64,000 nt of DNA from JBMOMT01 sp049324835 (GTDB lineage Bacteria > Chloroflexota > Anaerolineae > CAYNKW01). Both the position numbers and the translations under genes were made by a program. The stretch covers positions 25,661-89,660 of the forward strand of contig JBMOMT010000042.1 of assembly GCA_049324835.1 (NCBI GenBank). The letters are read 5' to 3'. This document shows positions 16,103 to 24,424 of the stretch, in pieces. Within the stretch, counting starts at the first letter, position 1, and each line of letters begins with the position of its first letter. The notes beneath the pieces were generated by a model that was given only the letters and a program-made list of their open reading frames with translations, had not been told where the DNA came from and made no database searches.

Positions 16103-17467
16103 ATGGACGAGGTTTATGCTTGCGTAGAAAAAAACGTGGAACGTGCCACCGCACTGCTGGAACGGCTCTGCCGCCAGCCCAGCGTCTCGGCCCAGGGCGT
16201 GGGCCTGGAAGAGATGGCTGCCCTGACCGCCGCCGCCATGCGCGAGTATGGCCTGGACGTGGAACTTTTACCCACCGACGGCGGCCCGCCGCTGGTTTAT
16301 GCCGAGATGGCCGGCCGCTCGCCGCACACGCTGCTCTTTTACAACCACTATGACGTGCAACCGGCCGAACCTCTGGACGAGTGGACCTCGCCGCCCTTTG
16401 AACCGGCCCGCCGCGACGGCAAACTTTACGCGCGGGGCGTCAGCGACAACAAGGGCGATCTGGCCGTGCGCCTGGAGGCCATCGCCGCCCTGCGCCAGGT
16501 GACCGGCGGGCTGCCCCTCAACATCAAGTTCATCGTCGAGGGCGAAGAAGAGAGCGGCAGCCCTCACTTTCCGGCGGCGGTGCGGAAATACCGCCACCGG
16601 CTGGCCGCCGACGTGTGCCTGAGCGAGGGCAGCGGCATTGGGCCGCAGCGCGTGCCCTCGCTGGTGCTGGGCGTCAAGGGCATGCTCTACGTCGAGCTGT
16701 CTACCCGCGCCGCCCAGGTCGATGCCCACTCGGCCTACGCGACGGTGGTGCCCAACCCGGCCTGGCGGCTGGTGGCCGCCCTGAATTCACTCAAGCGGCC
16801 CGATGGCCGCGTGGCCATCGAGGGTTTTTACGATTCCGTGCGCCCACTCACCAGCCAGGAAAAAGAGGCCCTGGCGGCCATGCCCGATACCTCCGAAGCG
16901 CTGCGCCAGGCGTTGGGGCTGGACGCCTTTCTGGGCGGTCTCAAAGGCTACGCCTGGCAGGAGCGTCTCTACGGCGCGCCCACCTGCAACATCTGCGGCA
17001 TCGAAACCGGCTACACCGGCCCCGGCCTCAAGACAGTGCTGCCGGCCAAAGCCCGGGCCAAGATCGATTTCCGGCTGGTGCCGGATCAGAGGCCGCAGCA
17101 GGTGCTGGCCCAGCTCCGCGCCCACCTGGAGCGCCACGGTTTCGACGACGTGGCCATCCATCCCATCGCCGATCACGAGCGGCCCGTGCGCACCGCCATC
17201 GACGATCCCTGGGTGCAGGCCGCGGCGGCAGTGGCGCAAGAGTTTTTTGGGCAGCCGGCCGAGATCGCCATCAACGCCGCCGGCACGGCTCCCATGGACG
17301 TGCTGGTCGACGAGGTGACGCCCTCGCTCTTTTTTGCGCCGGGCGGCGCAGGCTACGAGGGCTCGCGCGTCCATGCCCCCGACGAGCACATCCGCCTGGC
17401 CGATCTGGTCGATGCCATCAAGGTGACAACGCTGCTGCTCGAACGATTTGGGGAGGCAGACGGATGA
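16103..17467 (+). CDS. M20-family metallopeptidase / amidohydrolase
   Basis: The 454-residue protein has the two-domain M20 layout (catalytic plus dimerisation lid). Metal ligands and base are visible: His in YNHYDVQ near 91, bridging Asp in GVSDNKGD, catalytic and metal Glu pair in EGEEESGS, and the lid histidine in VDAHSAYA. The family includes dipeptidases, carboxypeptidases and N-acyl-amino-acid deacylases. The ATG at 16103 follows GGGGAGGGTGAG; the open frame upstream overlaps the previous gene and is rejected. It is coupled by a 4-base ATGA overlap to the following MDR dehydrogenase. It could release an amino acid or acyl group from the substrate of the operon. Confidence 0.9.
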   Translation: MDEVYACVEKNVERATALLERLCRQPSVSAQGVGLEEMAALTAAAMREYGLDVELLPTDGGPPLVYAEMAGRSPHTLLFYNHYDVQPAEPLDEWTSPPFEPARRDGKLYARGVSDNKGDLAVRLEAIAALRQVTGGLPLNIKFIVEGEEESGSPHFPAAVRKYRHRLAADVCLSEGSGIGPQRVPSLVLGVKGMLYVELSTRAAQVDAHSAYATVVPNPAWRLVAALNSLKRPDGRVAIEGFYDSVRPLTSQEKEALAAMPDTSEALRQALGLDAFLGGLKGYAWQERLYGAPTCNICGIETGYTGPGLKTVLPAKARAKIDFRLVPDQRPQQVLAQLRAHLERHGFDDVAIHPIADHERPVRTAIDDPWVQAAAAVAQEFFGQPAEIAINAAGTAPMDVLVDEVTPSLFFAPGGAGYEGSRVHAPDEHIRLADLVDAIKVTTLLLERFGEADG

Positions 17468-18510
17468 AGATCGCCATGCTCCACGGCCCCCGGGATCTGC
17501 GCATCGAGGAACAGCCTCTGGATACCGGCCATCTGGCGCCGGACGAAATCTGGGTGCAGACCGAGATCACGGCCTTAAAAATCGGCACCGATCGGGGCAA
17601 TTACGAGGGCGCCGAGCCGGTGCCCGGCGCGCCGGATTATCCACGCTGGGTGGGCGATAGCAACCTGGGTGTGGTGCGCGGCGTGGGCAGCGCCGTCACC
17701 CGCTTCCGCGTGGGTGATCGGGTCGTGGCGCGGCAGCCGCACCAATCCGAATACGTCATCCCAGAAACGGTCTCCGGCACAACCCGCGTGCCGGAGGGTG
17801 TGCATCCGGAGGATGCCGTTTTTACCCAGCTTTACTCCCTCAGCGCCCACTGCTACCGCCGGGGGCATTTCGTGCCCGGCGAAAATGTGGCCATCGTTGG
17901 ATTGGGCGTGCTGGGACTGGGCGCGGTGGCGCTCGGCCCGCTCCTGGGGGCGCGGGTGGTCGCGTTGGGCAACAGCCCGCTGCGGCTAGAGATGGCCGGG
18001 CGCGTGGGCGCCCACGCCGCCTACCTCTCCGATGATCCCGATCTGTTGGGTAAACTGGATGCTTTTACCCGCGGCGACGGCATCGATCTGGTGATCCTCA
18101 CCGCCAACCCGTGGCCGGCCTATCGCACGGCGGTAGAGGTGGTGCGGCCCAACGGCCGGGTAGCCATCGTCAGCCTGCCGGGCAGGGGGGAGGCTCCGCT
18201 CGATTTTAACCCGCTGGCCATGGACTGGTTCTATCGTAAAGGCCTGTCCCTCATCGCCGTCTCGGGGCCGGTGGGATACGGCTATCCCAGGGTCGCCGGG
18301 CGCGGCGGCGACCTGGAGAATCGTTTTGCCGCCGACCGGGCCTGTGCCTTTGTGCTTTCGCTGATGGCCGATGGCCGCCTGGAACCCAGGCGGCTGGTCA
18401 CCCACCGCTTGCATTACAGCGAAATGGAAAAAGCCTACGAGATGGCCTTTCGCCGGGACAAGTCGATGTTGGGTGTGATTTTCGACTGGCGCGACGCGTG
18501 GCAGCCTTGA
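17464..18510 (+). CDS. MDR-superfamily (zinc alcohol dehydrogenase-like) oxidoreductase lacking zinc ligands
   Basis: The 348-residue protein has the GroES-like N-terminal domain and the Rossmann domain with VAIVGLGVLGLGAVALGPLLG near 145. The catalytic-zinc cysteine (normally CGxD) is replaced by LKIGTDRGNYEG and there is no four-cysteine structural-zinc lobe, so it should be a zinc-free reductase or dehydrogenase, of the quinone-reductase or BchC-like kind. It starts at the ATG overlapping the M20 stop and is the last gene of the operon. The 170-base gap downstream carries the promoter and operator of the regulator. The substrate is unknown. Confidence 0.85.
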   Translation: MKIAMLHGPRDLRIEEQPLDTGHLAPDEIWVQTEITALKIGTDRGNYEGAEPVPGAPDYPRWVGDSNLGVVRGVGSAVTRFRVGDRVVARQPHQSEYVIPETVSGTTRVPEGVHPEDAVFTQLYSLSAHCYRRGHFVPGENVAIVGLGVLGLGAVALGPLLGARVVALGNSPLRLEMAGRVGAHAAYLSDDPDLLGKLDAFTRGDGIDLVILTANPWPAYRTAVEVVRPNGRVAIVSLPGRGEAPLDFNPLAMDWFYRKGLSLIAVSGPVGYGYPRVAGRGGDLENRFAADRACAFVLSLMADGRLEPRRLVTHRLHYSEMEKAYEMAFRRDKSMLGVIFDWRDAWQP

Positions 18511-18528
18511 TGGCTCTGTAAAACGAGC

Positions 18529-18557
18529 TTGACACCCCAGTCAAGCTGGTGTATAAT
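18529..18557 (+). promoter_or_regulatory. Consensus sigma-70-type promoter of the iclR-type gene
   Basis: TTGACA (18529-18534) and TATAAT (18552-18557) are perfect hexamers with a 17-base spacer, about 125 bases before the regulator ATG. The palindrome 18566-18578 overlaps the expected start site, indicating autoregulation. Confidence 0.9.
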
Positions 18558-18565
18558 GTGATCAA

Positions 18566-18578
18566 GAAACCTGGTTTC
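18566..18578. promoter_or_regulatory. Candidate IclR operator (autoregulatory copy)
   Basis: GAAACCTGGTTTC is a perfect 6-1-6 palindrome located 9 bases after the -10 hexamer. The operon promoter at 11142 has an almost identical palindrome in the same position, the main evidence that one regulator controls both. Confidence 0.75.
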
Positions 18579-18680
18579 GCGATTGGAAAATAACGATCCA
18601 GACCCTACCTCAGACCTGGTTTTTCTCCCCAAAGCACACCCAACACTCTCTTACCGAACGCCAACGACAGACGGGTACCA

Positions 18681-19520
18681 ATGAAAGAATCTGCTACCCA
18701 GCTCAACTATCGTATTCGAACACTCGATCGGGCGCTGGACATCCTGGAAGCCTTTACCGTTCAGCAGCCCGAGTTGCATCTGTTGGCGATCTGCGAACGA
18801 ACCGATCTGCCCAAGAGCACCGTCTATAAAATTCTCTCGCTGTTGGAAAAGCGGGGTTATGTGCGCCGAAACGAATCCAGCGGCGGCTATCGTATCGGTT
18901 TTCAGGCTTTCGACGTGGGCAATCGTTACCTGGCCGGGCTGACCATGCTCGAGATCGTCCAGCCGTTCCTCAAGAAATTGGTGGCCCGGTTCCCCCAATG
19001 TGCCGCTCACGTCGCCGTCCTTTCACCCAGCGAGACCAAGATCGTCTACCTGAATATCCTCAGCGCCAATACGTTTCTGGTCCTGGCGCCGGTGGGCAGC
19101 CAGTTTCACGCCCACAGCACGGCATTGGGCAAGTGCCTGCTGGCCTGGTTGCCTGAGAAGGAACTGGACCGCCGAATGGCCCAACTCGACACACCCAAAC
19201 TGACCGGCCGGACCATCACCGACCCGGCGGCTCTGCGCGAGCACCTGAAAACGGTGCGCTCGCAGGGTTATGCCATCGACGACGAAGAGACCAGCCCCGG
19301 CAACCTGTGCATCGGTATTCCGGTGCGCGACCGGCAGGGAGCCACGGTCGCGGCCATCAGCATCTCGCACGTCAAAGAGGCTTTGATAGACGAACTGGAT
19401 ACACTCATCGCCGAGATGCGCCAGGTGGGCGCGGATGTTTCTCGCGCGATGGGTTATATTCCCTCACAGGAATCTGAAAACCACCAGGCGCCCGTGATAT
19501 CGGTTGAAACGTCAATTTGA
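18681..19520 (+). CDS. IclR-family transcriptional regulator
   Basis: The 279-residue protein has an N-terminal winged helix-turn-helix (RALDILEAF, then ICERTDLPKSTVYKILSLLEKRGYV near 37-62) and a C-terminal IclR effector-binding GAF-like domain with AHSTALGKCLLAWLPEKEL and ISISHVKEAL. Such regulators are tetramers that bind short palindromes and usually respond to a small catabolic intermediate. Its own promoter and that of the operon starting at 11269 carry the same GAAAC-type palindrome at the start site, so it probably represses both until an intermediate is present. It is also positioned to affect the two downstream genes, which are 27 bases away. Confidence 0.93.
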   Translation: MKESATQLNYRIRTLDRALDILEAFTVQQPELHLLAICERTDLPKSTVYKILSLLEKRGYVRRNESSGGYRIGFQAFDVGNRYLAGLTMLEIVQPFLKKLVARFPQCAAHVAVLSPSETKIVYLNILSANTFLVLAPVGSQFHAHSTALGKCLLAWLPEKELDRRMAQLDTPKLTGRTITDPAALREHLKTVRSQGYAIDDEETSPGNLCIGIPVRDRQGATVAAISISHVKEALIDELDTLIAEMRQVGADVSRAMGYIPSQESENHQAPVISVETSI

Positions 19521-19547
19521 ACGCAGGCTAGTGAAAAGGAGATGCCA

Positions 19548-20573
19548 ATGACGGCAACAAAGATTTGGGAACACGCTCTTTTGGGCAGCCGTTGGCTGGT
19601 GGAACACCAGAACCCGGATGGAAGCTGGAAGGGCCTGGATGCTCCCAAAGCCGATGCCTTTTACAAAGGGGGCTGGCCCCTTCTCCTCACCGGCCAGCCT
19701 GCGGCCGCTCACCGTTTGCTCAACTATGCCAAACAGCACTTTTTGACCGCCGAAGGTGATTTTATCCCCCGCGGCCACCCCTGGCACACCAGCGTCCACT
19801 ATGTTTATGCCAACGTTTACTTTATCGTGGCCAGCGTGTTGGCCGGACGCTACGAGCTGGCCACGCCGGCCCTCCGCTTTTTGCAGAGCATGCAAGATTC
19901 AGAGCACGGCGGTTTTTACTCGCGCCGCCCGGCGGAGGGGCAGAGAGAGCTGTGCGATACCATGTCGGCCGGGGCGGCCGGGGTGGCGCTGCTGGCCGCC
20001 GGTCAGACGGATGCCGCCCGGCGTGTGGCCGATTTTTTGGCGCGTATCGTCGAGCTCCAGCCCACACCGGATGAGCGCTTTTTCACCACCGTCGAGGCCG
20101 ATGGCCGGCTGGGCGCCGTCATGCAAAACGACGATGAATCCCGCTGGCGCATCATCGAAACCCGGCTGTCGAACCAGTGCTGGTATGCCGTGGGCCTGCC
20201 CCTGGCTTTTCTGGTTCGTTTTGCCCAGGCCACCGGCGAGGCCCGTTACCGAGATCTGGCCCAATGGTATTTCGACTTTCAAACGCGCTGCGTCGATCCG
20301 TGGGACGGCGGCTCCAGCGGCAAGGCCGGCTGGGCGTGCGCCATGCTGTACCGCATCACCGGCGAAACCCGCTACCGCGACATTGCCTTTCACATCGCCA
20401 ACAACATCATGGGCAAGCAGGGCGACGACGGCAGTTGGGCTTCGTTCGTCGGCGGGGGCTACAGCGAAGGCGGCAAACAAACACTGACCGACTCGGCCTT
20501 CGACGTGACCTCCGAGTTTACCCTGTGGCTTGCACTCATCGCGGCCAACGTGCTGGCCCGCGACGCCGCCTAG
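19548..20573 (+). CDS. Predicted alpha/alpha-toroid protein (prenyltransferase/glycosidase-like fold), function unknown
   Basis: The 341-residue protein has repeated helix pairs with motifs such as QNPDGSWKG, GAAGVALLAAGQTD, CWYAVGLPLAFLVRF and GKAGWACAMLYRITGE, typical of six- or seven-fold alpha/alpha barrels shared by terpenoid cyclases, GH88/GH105 unsaturated glucuronyl hydrolases and epimerases. I do not see a diagnostic catalytic motif for any one of them. There is no signal peptide, so it should be cytoplasmic. The ATG at 19548 is preferred over 19542 because AAGGAG ends at 19541. It lies between the IclR gene and a sialidase-fold gene, so a role on a sugar conjugate is possible. Confidence 0.7.
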   Translation: MTATKIWEHALLGSRWLVEHQNPDGSWKGLDAPKADAFYKGGWPLLLTGQPAAAHRLLNYAKQHFLTAEGDFIPRGHPWHTSVHYVYANVYFIVASVLAGRYELATPALRFLQSMQDSEHGGFYSRRPAEGQRELCDTMSAGAAGVALLAAGQTDAARRVADFLARIVELQPTPDERFFTTVEADGRLGAVMQNDDESRWRIIETRLSNQCWYAVGLPLAFLVRFAQATGEARYRDLAQWYFDFQTRCVDPWDGGSSGKAGWACAMLYRITGETRYRDIAFHIANNIMGKQGDDGSWASFVGGGYSEGGKQTLTDSAFDVTSEFTLWLALIAANVLARDAA

Positions 20574-20597
20574 CCGCGGCTTTTTACAGGAGCCGTC

Positions 20598-21725
20598 ATG
20601 CGCATCGTCGATCGTGGCACCGTCTTTGACGCTACCCAGGCAAGCCCTGAAAGGCGTTTCTGCACCTTTACGTCGCTGGAGCGGTTGAGCGACGGCCGGC
20701 TGGTGTGCGGTTTCCGCACCGGCAGCGCCAAAGACTCGGCCGACGAGAGCGTGTGTATCGTGTGCAGCGACGATGGCGGCGCCACCTGGCAGGTGGCTTT
20801 TGCCGGCTTTGACGACGTGCCGCCGGGCAGCGGCGGGCGCATCCGCGCCGTGGGCCTGGCCGAAATCGCTCCCGGACGGCTGATGGCCTCTTTTCTGTGG
20901 ATGGATCGCTCCGACCCGGCCCTGCCGCTGGCCAACCCAAAAACGCAGGGCATTTTGCCCTCCAGGATATTCGTGGCCGAATCGGCGGACGCGGGCCGCT
21001 CCTGGAGCGATCTGCGCCGGGTGCCGCTGCAGCCGCACAAGGGCAACGCCACCACCGGCGATATGCTGCCGCTCAAGGACGGCGCGCTGGTGCTGCCCTA
21101 CGAGGCCTGGAAGGAATACGACGATACCAGCCCCGGCGAGCATCACGCCGCGCTGCGCCTTTCGACGGATGGCGGGATCACCTGGACCGGCCCGGCCATC
21201 GTGGCCCACGATCCGTCCGGGCGGCTGCTCTACTGGGACCAGCGGCTGGCCGTGAACCCGGAAGATGGCCGGCTCATCGCCATGTTCTGGACCCACGACC
21301 GTGCCGCGCAGCAAGATGTGCCCATGCACGTGGCCTGGGGCTCGCCCGACGGGCAAACCTGGAGCGCGCCGCTTTCCACCGGCATCGAAGGGCAGATCGT
21401 CGCGCCGCTGTGGCTGCCGGGCGGGCGAGTGTTGGCCGCCTATGTGCACCGCCACGATCCGCCCGGCCTGCGGGCCATCCTGAGCGACGATGGCGGGCGC
21501 ACCTGGGACGCCGCCGCAGAGCTGGTTTTTTACGAGAAACAGCGCGGCGGGCGCGAATCGGGCATGGGCGGCAGGCGCGATTTTGGCGATTACTGGGCCG
21601 ATATGAGCATCTGGACTTTTGGTCACCCGGCAGCCGCGCGCCTGCCTGGGAGCGAGGTCATGGTGGCCTATTACGCCGGCGACGAAACGGCCATGAGTAT
21701 TCATTGGGTGCGTATCAGCGTATGA
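20598..21725 (+). CDS. Sialidase-fold (BNR/Asp-box) protein, possible exo-sialidase or glycosidase
   Basis: The 375-residue protein is a six-bladed beta-propeller of the sialidase superfamily. At least five Asp-box repeats of the form S-x-D-x-G-x-x-W are present: SDDGGATW, SADAGRSW, STDGGITW, SPDGQTW and SDDGGRTW. There is no signal peptide or transmembrane segment, so it acts inside the cell or the fold has another use. An arginine triad as in true sialidases cannot be assigned by eye. It follows the alpha-toroid gene by 24 bases and has an ACAGGAG ribosome site. With DapA/NanA-type aldolases in the same region, sialic-acid-like substrates are a possibility. Confidence 0.8.
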   Translation: MRIVDRGTVFDATQASPERRFCTFTSLERLSDGRLVCGFRTGSAKDSADESVCIVCSDDGGATWQVAFAGFDDVPPGSGGRIRAVGLAEIAPGRLMASFLWMDRSDPALPLANPKTQGILPSRIFVAESADAGRSWSDLRRVPLQPHKGNATTGDMLPLKDGALVLPYEAWKEYDDTSPGEHHAALRLSTDGGITWTGPAIVAHDPSGRLLYWDQRLAVNPEDGRLIAMFWTHDRAAQQDVPMHVAWGSPDGQTWSAPLSTGIEGQIVAPLWLPGGRVLAAYVHRHDPPGLRAILSDDGGRTWDAAAELVFYEKQRGGRESGMGGRRDFGDYWADMSIWTFGHPAAARLPGSEVMVAYYAGDETAMSIHWVRISV

Positions 21726-21758
21726 GTTTCATTGGATCCAAAATTCTCGAGGGCTACA

Positions 21759-21856
21759 AGACCTGACAGGTTTTTAGAGACACTTGTTTGGGCCAATGCA
21801 GTTGATAATCAAGGTGATTTTGCCGGTTATGCCACGATGAAAAACCTGTCAGGTCT
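21759..21856. repeat. Long inverted repeat with CCTGACAGG arms
   Basis: The 17-base arm AGACCTGACAGGTTTTT (21759-21775) is repeated perfectly inverted at 21840-21856, with a 64-base loop. The octamer ATTGGATC occurs just outside on both sides in the same orientation (21731 and 21861), like a target-site duplication. The core CCTGACAGG is the same as that of the palindrome inside the E2 gene (41114-41146). No T run follows, so it is not a simple terminator. The rest of the 293-base gap before the lipoprotein gene shows only a ribosome site (AAGGAGG, 22004-22010) and no clear promoter. Confidence 0.85.
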
Positions 21857-22018
21857 AAAAATTGGATCTGCGGAGTTTCTTTTTTCAGCGGGTATCTGTG
21901 TCTGGAGAGGAGGTGGTGTGCAGCCATAATGGACCGCAACGAGCGCCGTGATCGCCATCGAGGCATCATGGCCGCGCACGAGTCGAATTCGGTACACTTG
22001 CACAAGGAGGCGAAAGAA

Positions 22019-23443
22019 ATGTCTCGGCAAAAAATGTCTGGTATCCTGGCTTTGGTGATGATCCTGGCTATGCTGGCCGGATGCGCCACCCCCACGCCAG
22101 AAGTCGTCGAAAAGGTCGTTGAAAAGGTGGTGACCCAGGTCGTCGAGAAAGAAAAAGTCGTCGAAAAAGAAGTCACCCCCACCCCGGCGCACACAGAAGA
22201 GGTCACCCTGGTCTACTGGAGCGACCCGCGCTTTACGCTGGTCAAGGGCAAAGAAGACATCACCCAGGTAGTGGGCGACTATGAGATGCTCCTGGCGGAG
22301 CAGTTCATGGAGATGCACCCCAACGTCACCATCGAAGTAGAAGCCCTCGATTGGGCCGATCTCACCACCAAGGTGACGGCGGCCATCGCCGCCGGCAGCC
22401 CACCCGACGTGCTCAAGGACTACCTGGGGCGCACCTCCGGCTATGCCTGGCAAGACCTGCTGGAACCGCTGGAGGAGGTCATTCCTCAAGAGGAACTCGA
22501 CGATTATTACCCCGACCTGATCGCTCAGTACACCATCAATGGCCACCTGCACGGCCTGCCCCTCTTTTACTGGATCACCGGCATGGCCGGCAACAAGGCC
22601 ATCTGGGATGCCGCCGGCGCCACCGATCTACTGCCGCTGGATGACGGCGAGTGGACCTTTGACGAGTTCGAAGCGGCCCTCAAGGCGGTGCAAAAACCCG
22701 ACGAGCTGTGGCCGCTGGGCTTGCAGGTGCTGTCGGAGCAGGGCGACTATAATTACCTGGCCTATCTCTGGGGCATGGGCGCCACCCTCTACCCGCCGGG
22801 TGACTATTCCAAGTCGGCGCTCAACAGCCCGGCCGGCGTGGCCGGCGTGCAAAAGATCATCGACTGGGTGGAGGCGGGCCTCATCGAGCCCGGCGCCACC
22901 ACCATCACCGGCGATGATATGAACAACATGTTCTACACCGGCCAGACGGCCATCATGGGCCAGGGCCTGGCGGCCAAGAACGCGCTGCGGACAGCCAAGC
23001 TGGAAGGCCGGGTGACGGCAGACGTCGAACTGTTCTTCACCATGTTCCCGCACGCCGAAGGCGTCAAGACCGGTGGGATGGCTGCCGGCCCCACGGGTGT
23101 GGTGGTGTTCAAGCAGGAAGACGAGGCCAAGCGCTACTGGGCCATCGAGTTTGCCCGCTTCCTGGCCAGCCCAGACCTGCAACGCGAGTACTGCATCAAC
23201 TCCAACCAGTTCCCCTCCCGCAAGTCGGTGGGCACGCCGCTGGCCGGCGACCCCGATTACGAAAAGCTGCTGGGTTGGGTGGCCGAGTACGGCCTTTCAG
23301 ACATGGGCCTGGCCTCGCCCAACTATTACGAGATGCGCGTCCAGCTTTTCCCGCGGCTTCAGGCCGCCATGCTGGGCGACAAGACCGCCGAGGAGGCTCT
23401 GGCCGAGTACGAGCAGGCCGCCAACGACGTCTTGAGTAAGTAA
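22019..23443 (+). CDS. ABC transporter solute-binding lipoprotein (sugar type)
   Basis: The 474-residue protein starts with a signal peptide ending in the lipobox LAGC (Cys near 20). Next comes a flexible stalk of VVEKVV/VVEKE repeats ending in TPTP, a style common in Chloroflexota, and then a family-1 (MalE-like) binding domain with YWSDPRF, AAIAAGSPPDVLKDYLGR and GMAAGPTGVVVFKQ. It should sit on the outer face of the cytoplasmic membrane and deliver an oligosaccharide or glycoside-like ligand to the two permeases downstream. An open frame continues upstream to 21929, but the ATG at 22019 follows AAGGAGG and gives the proper signal peptide. A hairpin after the gene probably raises its mRNA level relative to the permeases. 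Confidence 0.95.
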   Translation: MSRQKMSGILALVMILAMLAGCATPTPEVVEKVVEKVVTQVVEKEKVVEKEVTPTPAHTEEVTLVYWSDPRFTLVKGKEDITQVVGDYEMLLAEQFMEMHPNVTIEVEALDWADLTTKVTAAIAAGSPPDVLKDYLGRTSGYAWQDLLEPLEEVIPQEELDDYYPDLIAQYTINGHLHGLPLFYWITGMAGNKAIWDAAGATDLLPLDDGEWTFDEFEAALKAVQKPDELWPLGLQVLSEQGDYNYLAYLWGMGATLYPPGDYSKSALNSPAGVAGVQKIIDWVEAGLIEPGATTITGDDMNNMFYTGQTAIMGQGLAAKNALRTAKLEGRVTADVELFFTMFPHAEGVKTGGMAAGPTGVVVFKQEDEAKRYWAIEFARFLASPDLQREYCINSNQFPSRKSVGTPLAGDPDYEKLLGWVAEYGLSDMGLASPNYYEMRVQLFPRLQAAMLGDKTAEEALAEYEQAANDVLSK

Positions 23444-23466
23444 CATCAGAATGAACCACTCTGGGA

Positions 23467-23508
23467 GCCCCCACGGATCAACCCCGTGGGGGCATCCCCC
23501 TCTTTTTT
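23467..23508 (+). terminator. Stem-loop between binding-protein and permease genes
   Basis: GCCCCCACGG (23467-23476) pairs perfectly with 23484-23493, and a T run follows about 9 bases later (23501-23508). This position and the imperfect spacing fit a partial terminator or mRNA stabiliser that sets the binding protein above the permeases. Confidence 0.72.
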
Positions 23509-23523
23509 CGTGAGGGATCGCCT

Positions 23524-24408
23524 ATGCAAAAAGGACTGATCAGACGAATTATCGATCAACGCTGGGCTTATTTTTTCATCTTGCCGGCCTATATCCCTTT
23601 CCTCATTTTCACCGTTTACCCTCTCATCGACGGCATGCGCCTCAGCGTGTACGACGCGGACCTGAAAGGCCAGACTTTTATCGGGCTGGAGAACTTTCGG
23701 CAGCTTTTCCAGGACGAGGCCTTTTTGCGCGGCTTCCAGAACACCGTCTTTTTCGTAGCCGGCGTGGTGCCTCTGGCCTTGTTTCTCTCTCTTTTCATCG
23801 CCGTCATGATCTTTCCGCTGCGCAAATCGGTGCAGTCGTTCTTCCGCATGTCCTTTTACCTGCCGGTGGTGGCCAGCGGCGTGATCCTCTCCATGGTCTG
23901 GCTGTGGATCTATAGCCCGACTTTTGGCCTGTTGAACTATATTCTGATGTCTTTTGGCCTGCCGCGCGTCGAGTGGCTGGGCTCCATGTCGACGGCGCTG
24001 CCTTCGCTGGCGCTGGTGGTGCTGACCTGGATCCTGGGCCAGCCGGTGATCCTTTTCGTCGCCTCGCTGGGCAACATCCCCACCGAGCTGCTGGAGGCGG
24101 CCCAGATCGACGGCGCCAACTCGTGGCAGCGCTTTTGGAAGGTCACCTTTCCACTGCTGCTGCCCACCACACTGTACGTGCTGGTCACCCAGACCATCGG
24201 CGTGTTCCAGGTGTTTGTGGTGGTGTTGTTGATGACCAAAGGCGGGCCGGCCTATGCCACCATGACCATCGTCTACGATATTTACCAGACGGCCTTTGAT
24301 TTCTATCACTTTGGTTACGCCGCGGCGATGGGCGTGGTGCTGCTGCTCATCGTCGGCGCCATCGCCGTGATCCAATATCGCTTCCTGGGCCGGGAAGTGC
24401 AATACTGA
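23524..24408 (+). CDS. ABC transporter permease, MalF/UgpA type
   Basis: The 294-residue integral membrane protein has six predicted helices (first near 16-38) and the cytoplasmic coupling loop ELLEAAQIDGANSWQRFWK, the EAA-x3-G motif that contacts the ATPase. This places it in the carbohydrate uptake family CUT1. It pairs with the second permease 16 bases downstream and with the lipoprotein upstream. No ATP-binding gene is in the cluster, which is common in this family, where one shared MsmK/UgpC-type ATPase serves several importers. Confidence 0.94.
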   Translation: MQKGLIRRIIDQRWAYFFILPAYIPFLIFTVYPLIDGMRLSVYDADLKGQTFIGLENFRQLFQDEAFLRGFQNTVFFVAGVVPLALFLSLFIAVMIFPLRKSVQSFFRMSFYLPVVASGVILSMVWLWIYSPTFGLLNYILMSFGLPRVEWLGSMSTALPSLALVVLTWILGQPVILFVASLGNIPTELLEAAQIDGANSWQRFWKVTFPLLLPTTLYVLVTQTIGVFQVFVVVLLMTKGGPAYATMTIVYDIYQTAFDFYHFGYAAAMGVVLLLIVGAIAVIQYRFLGREVQY

Positions 24409-24424
24409 TGGGAGGGATGCTGGC

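Noticed and set aside
21929..22018. N-terminal extension of the solute-binding lipoprotein (30 codons)
   Set aside because: It would place a charged stretch before the signal peptide; the ATG at 22019 has a strong AAGGAGG and gives a normal lipobox distance.
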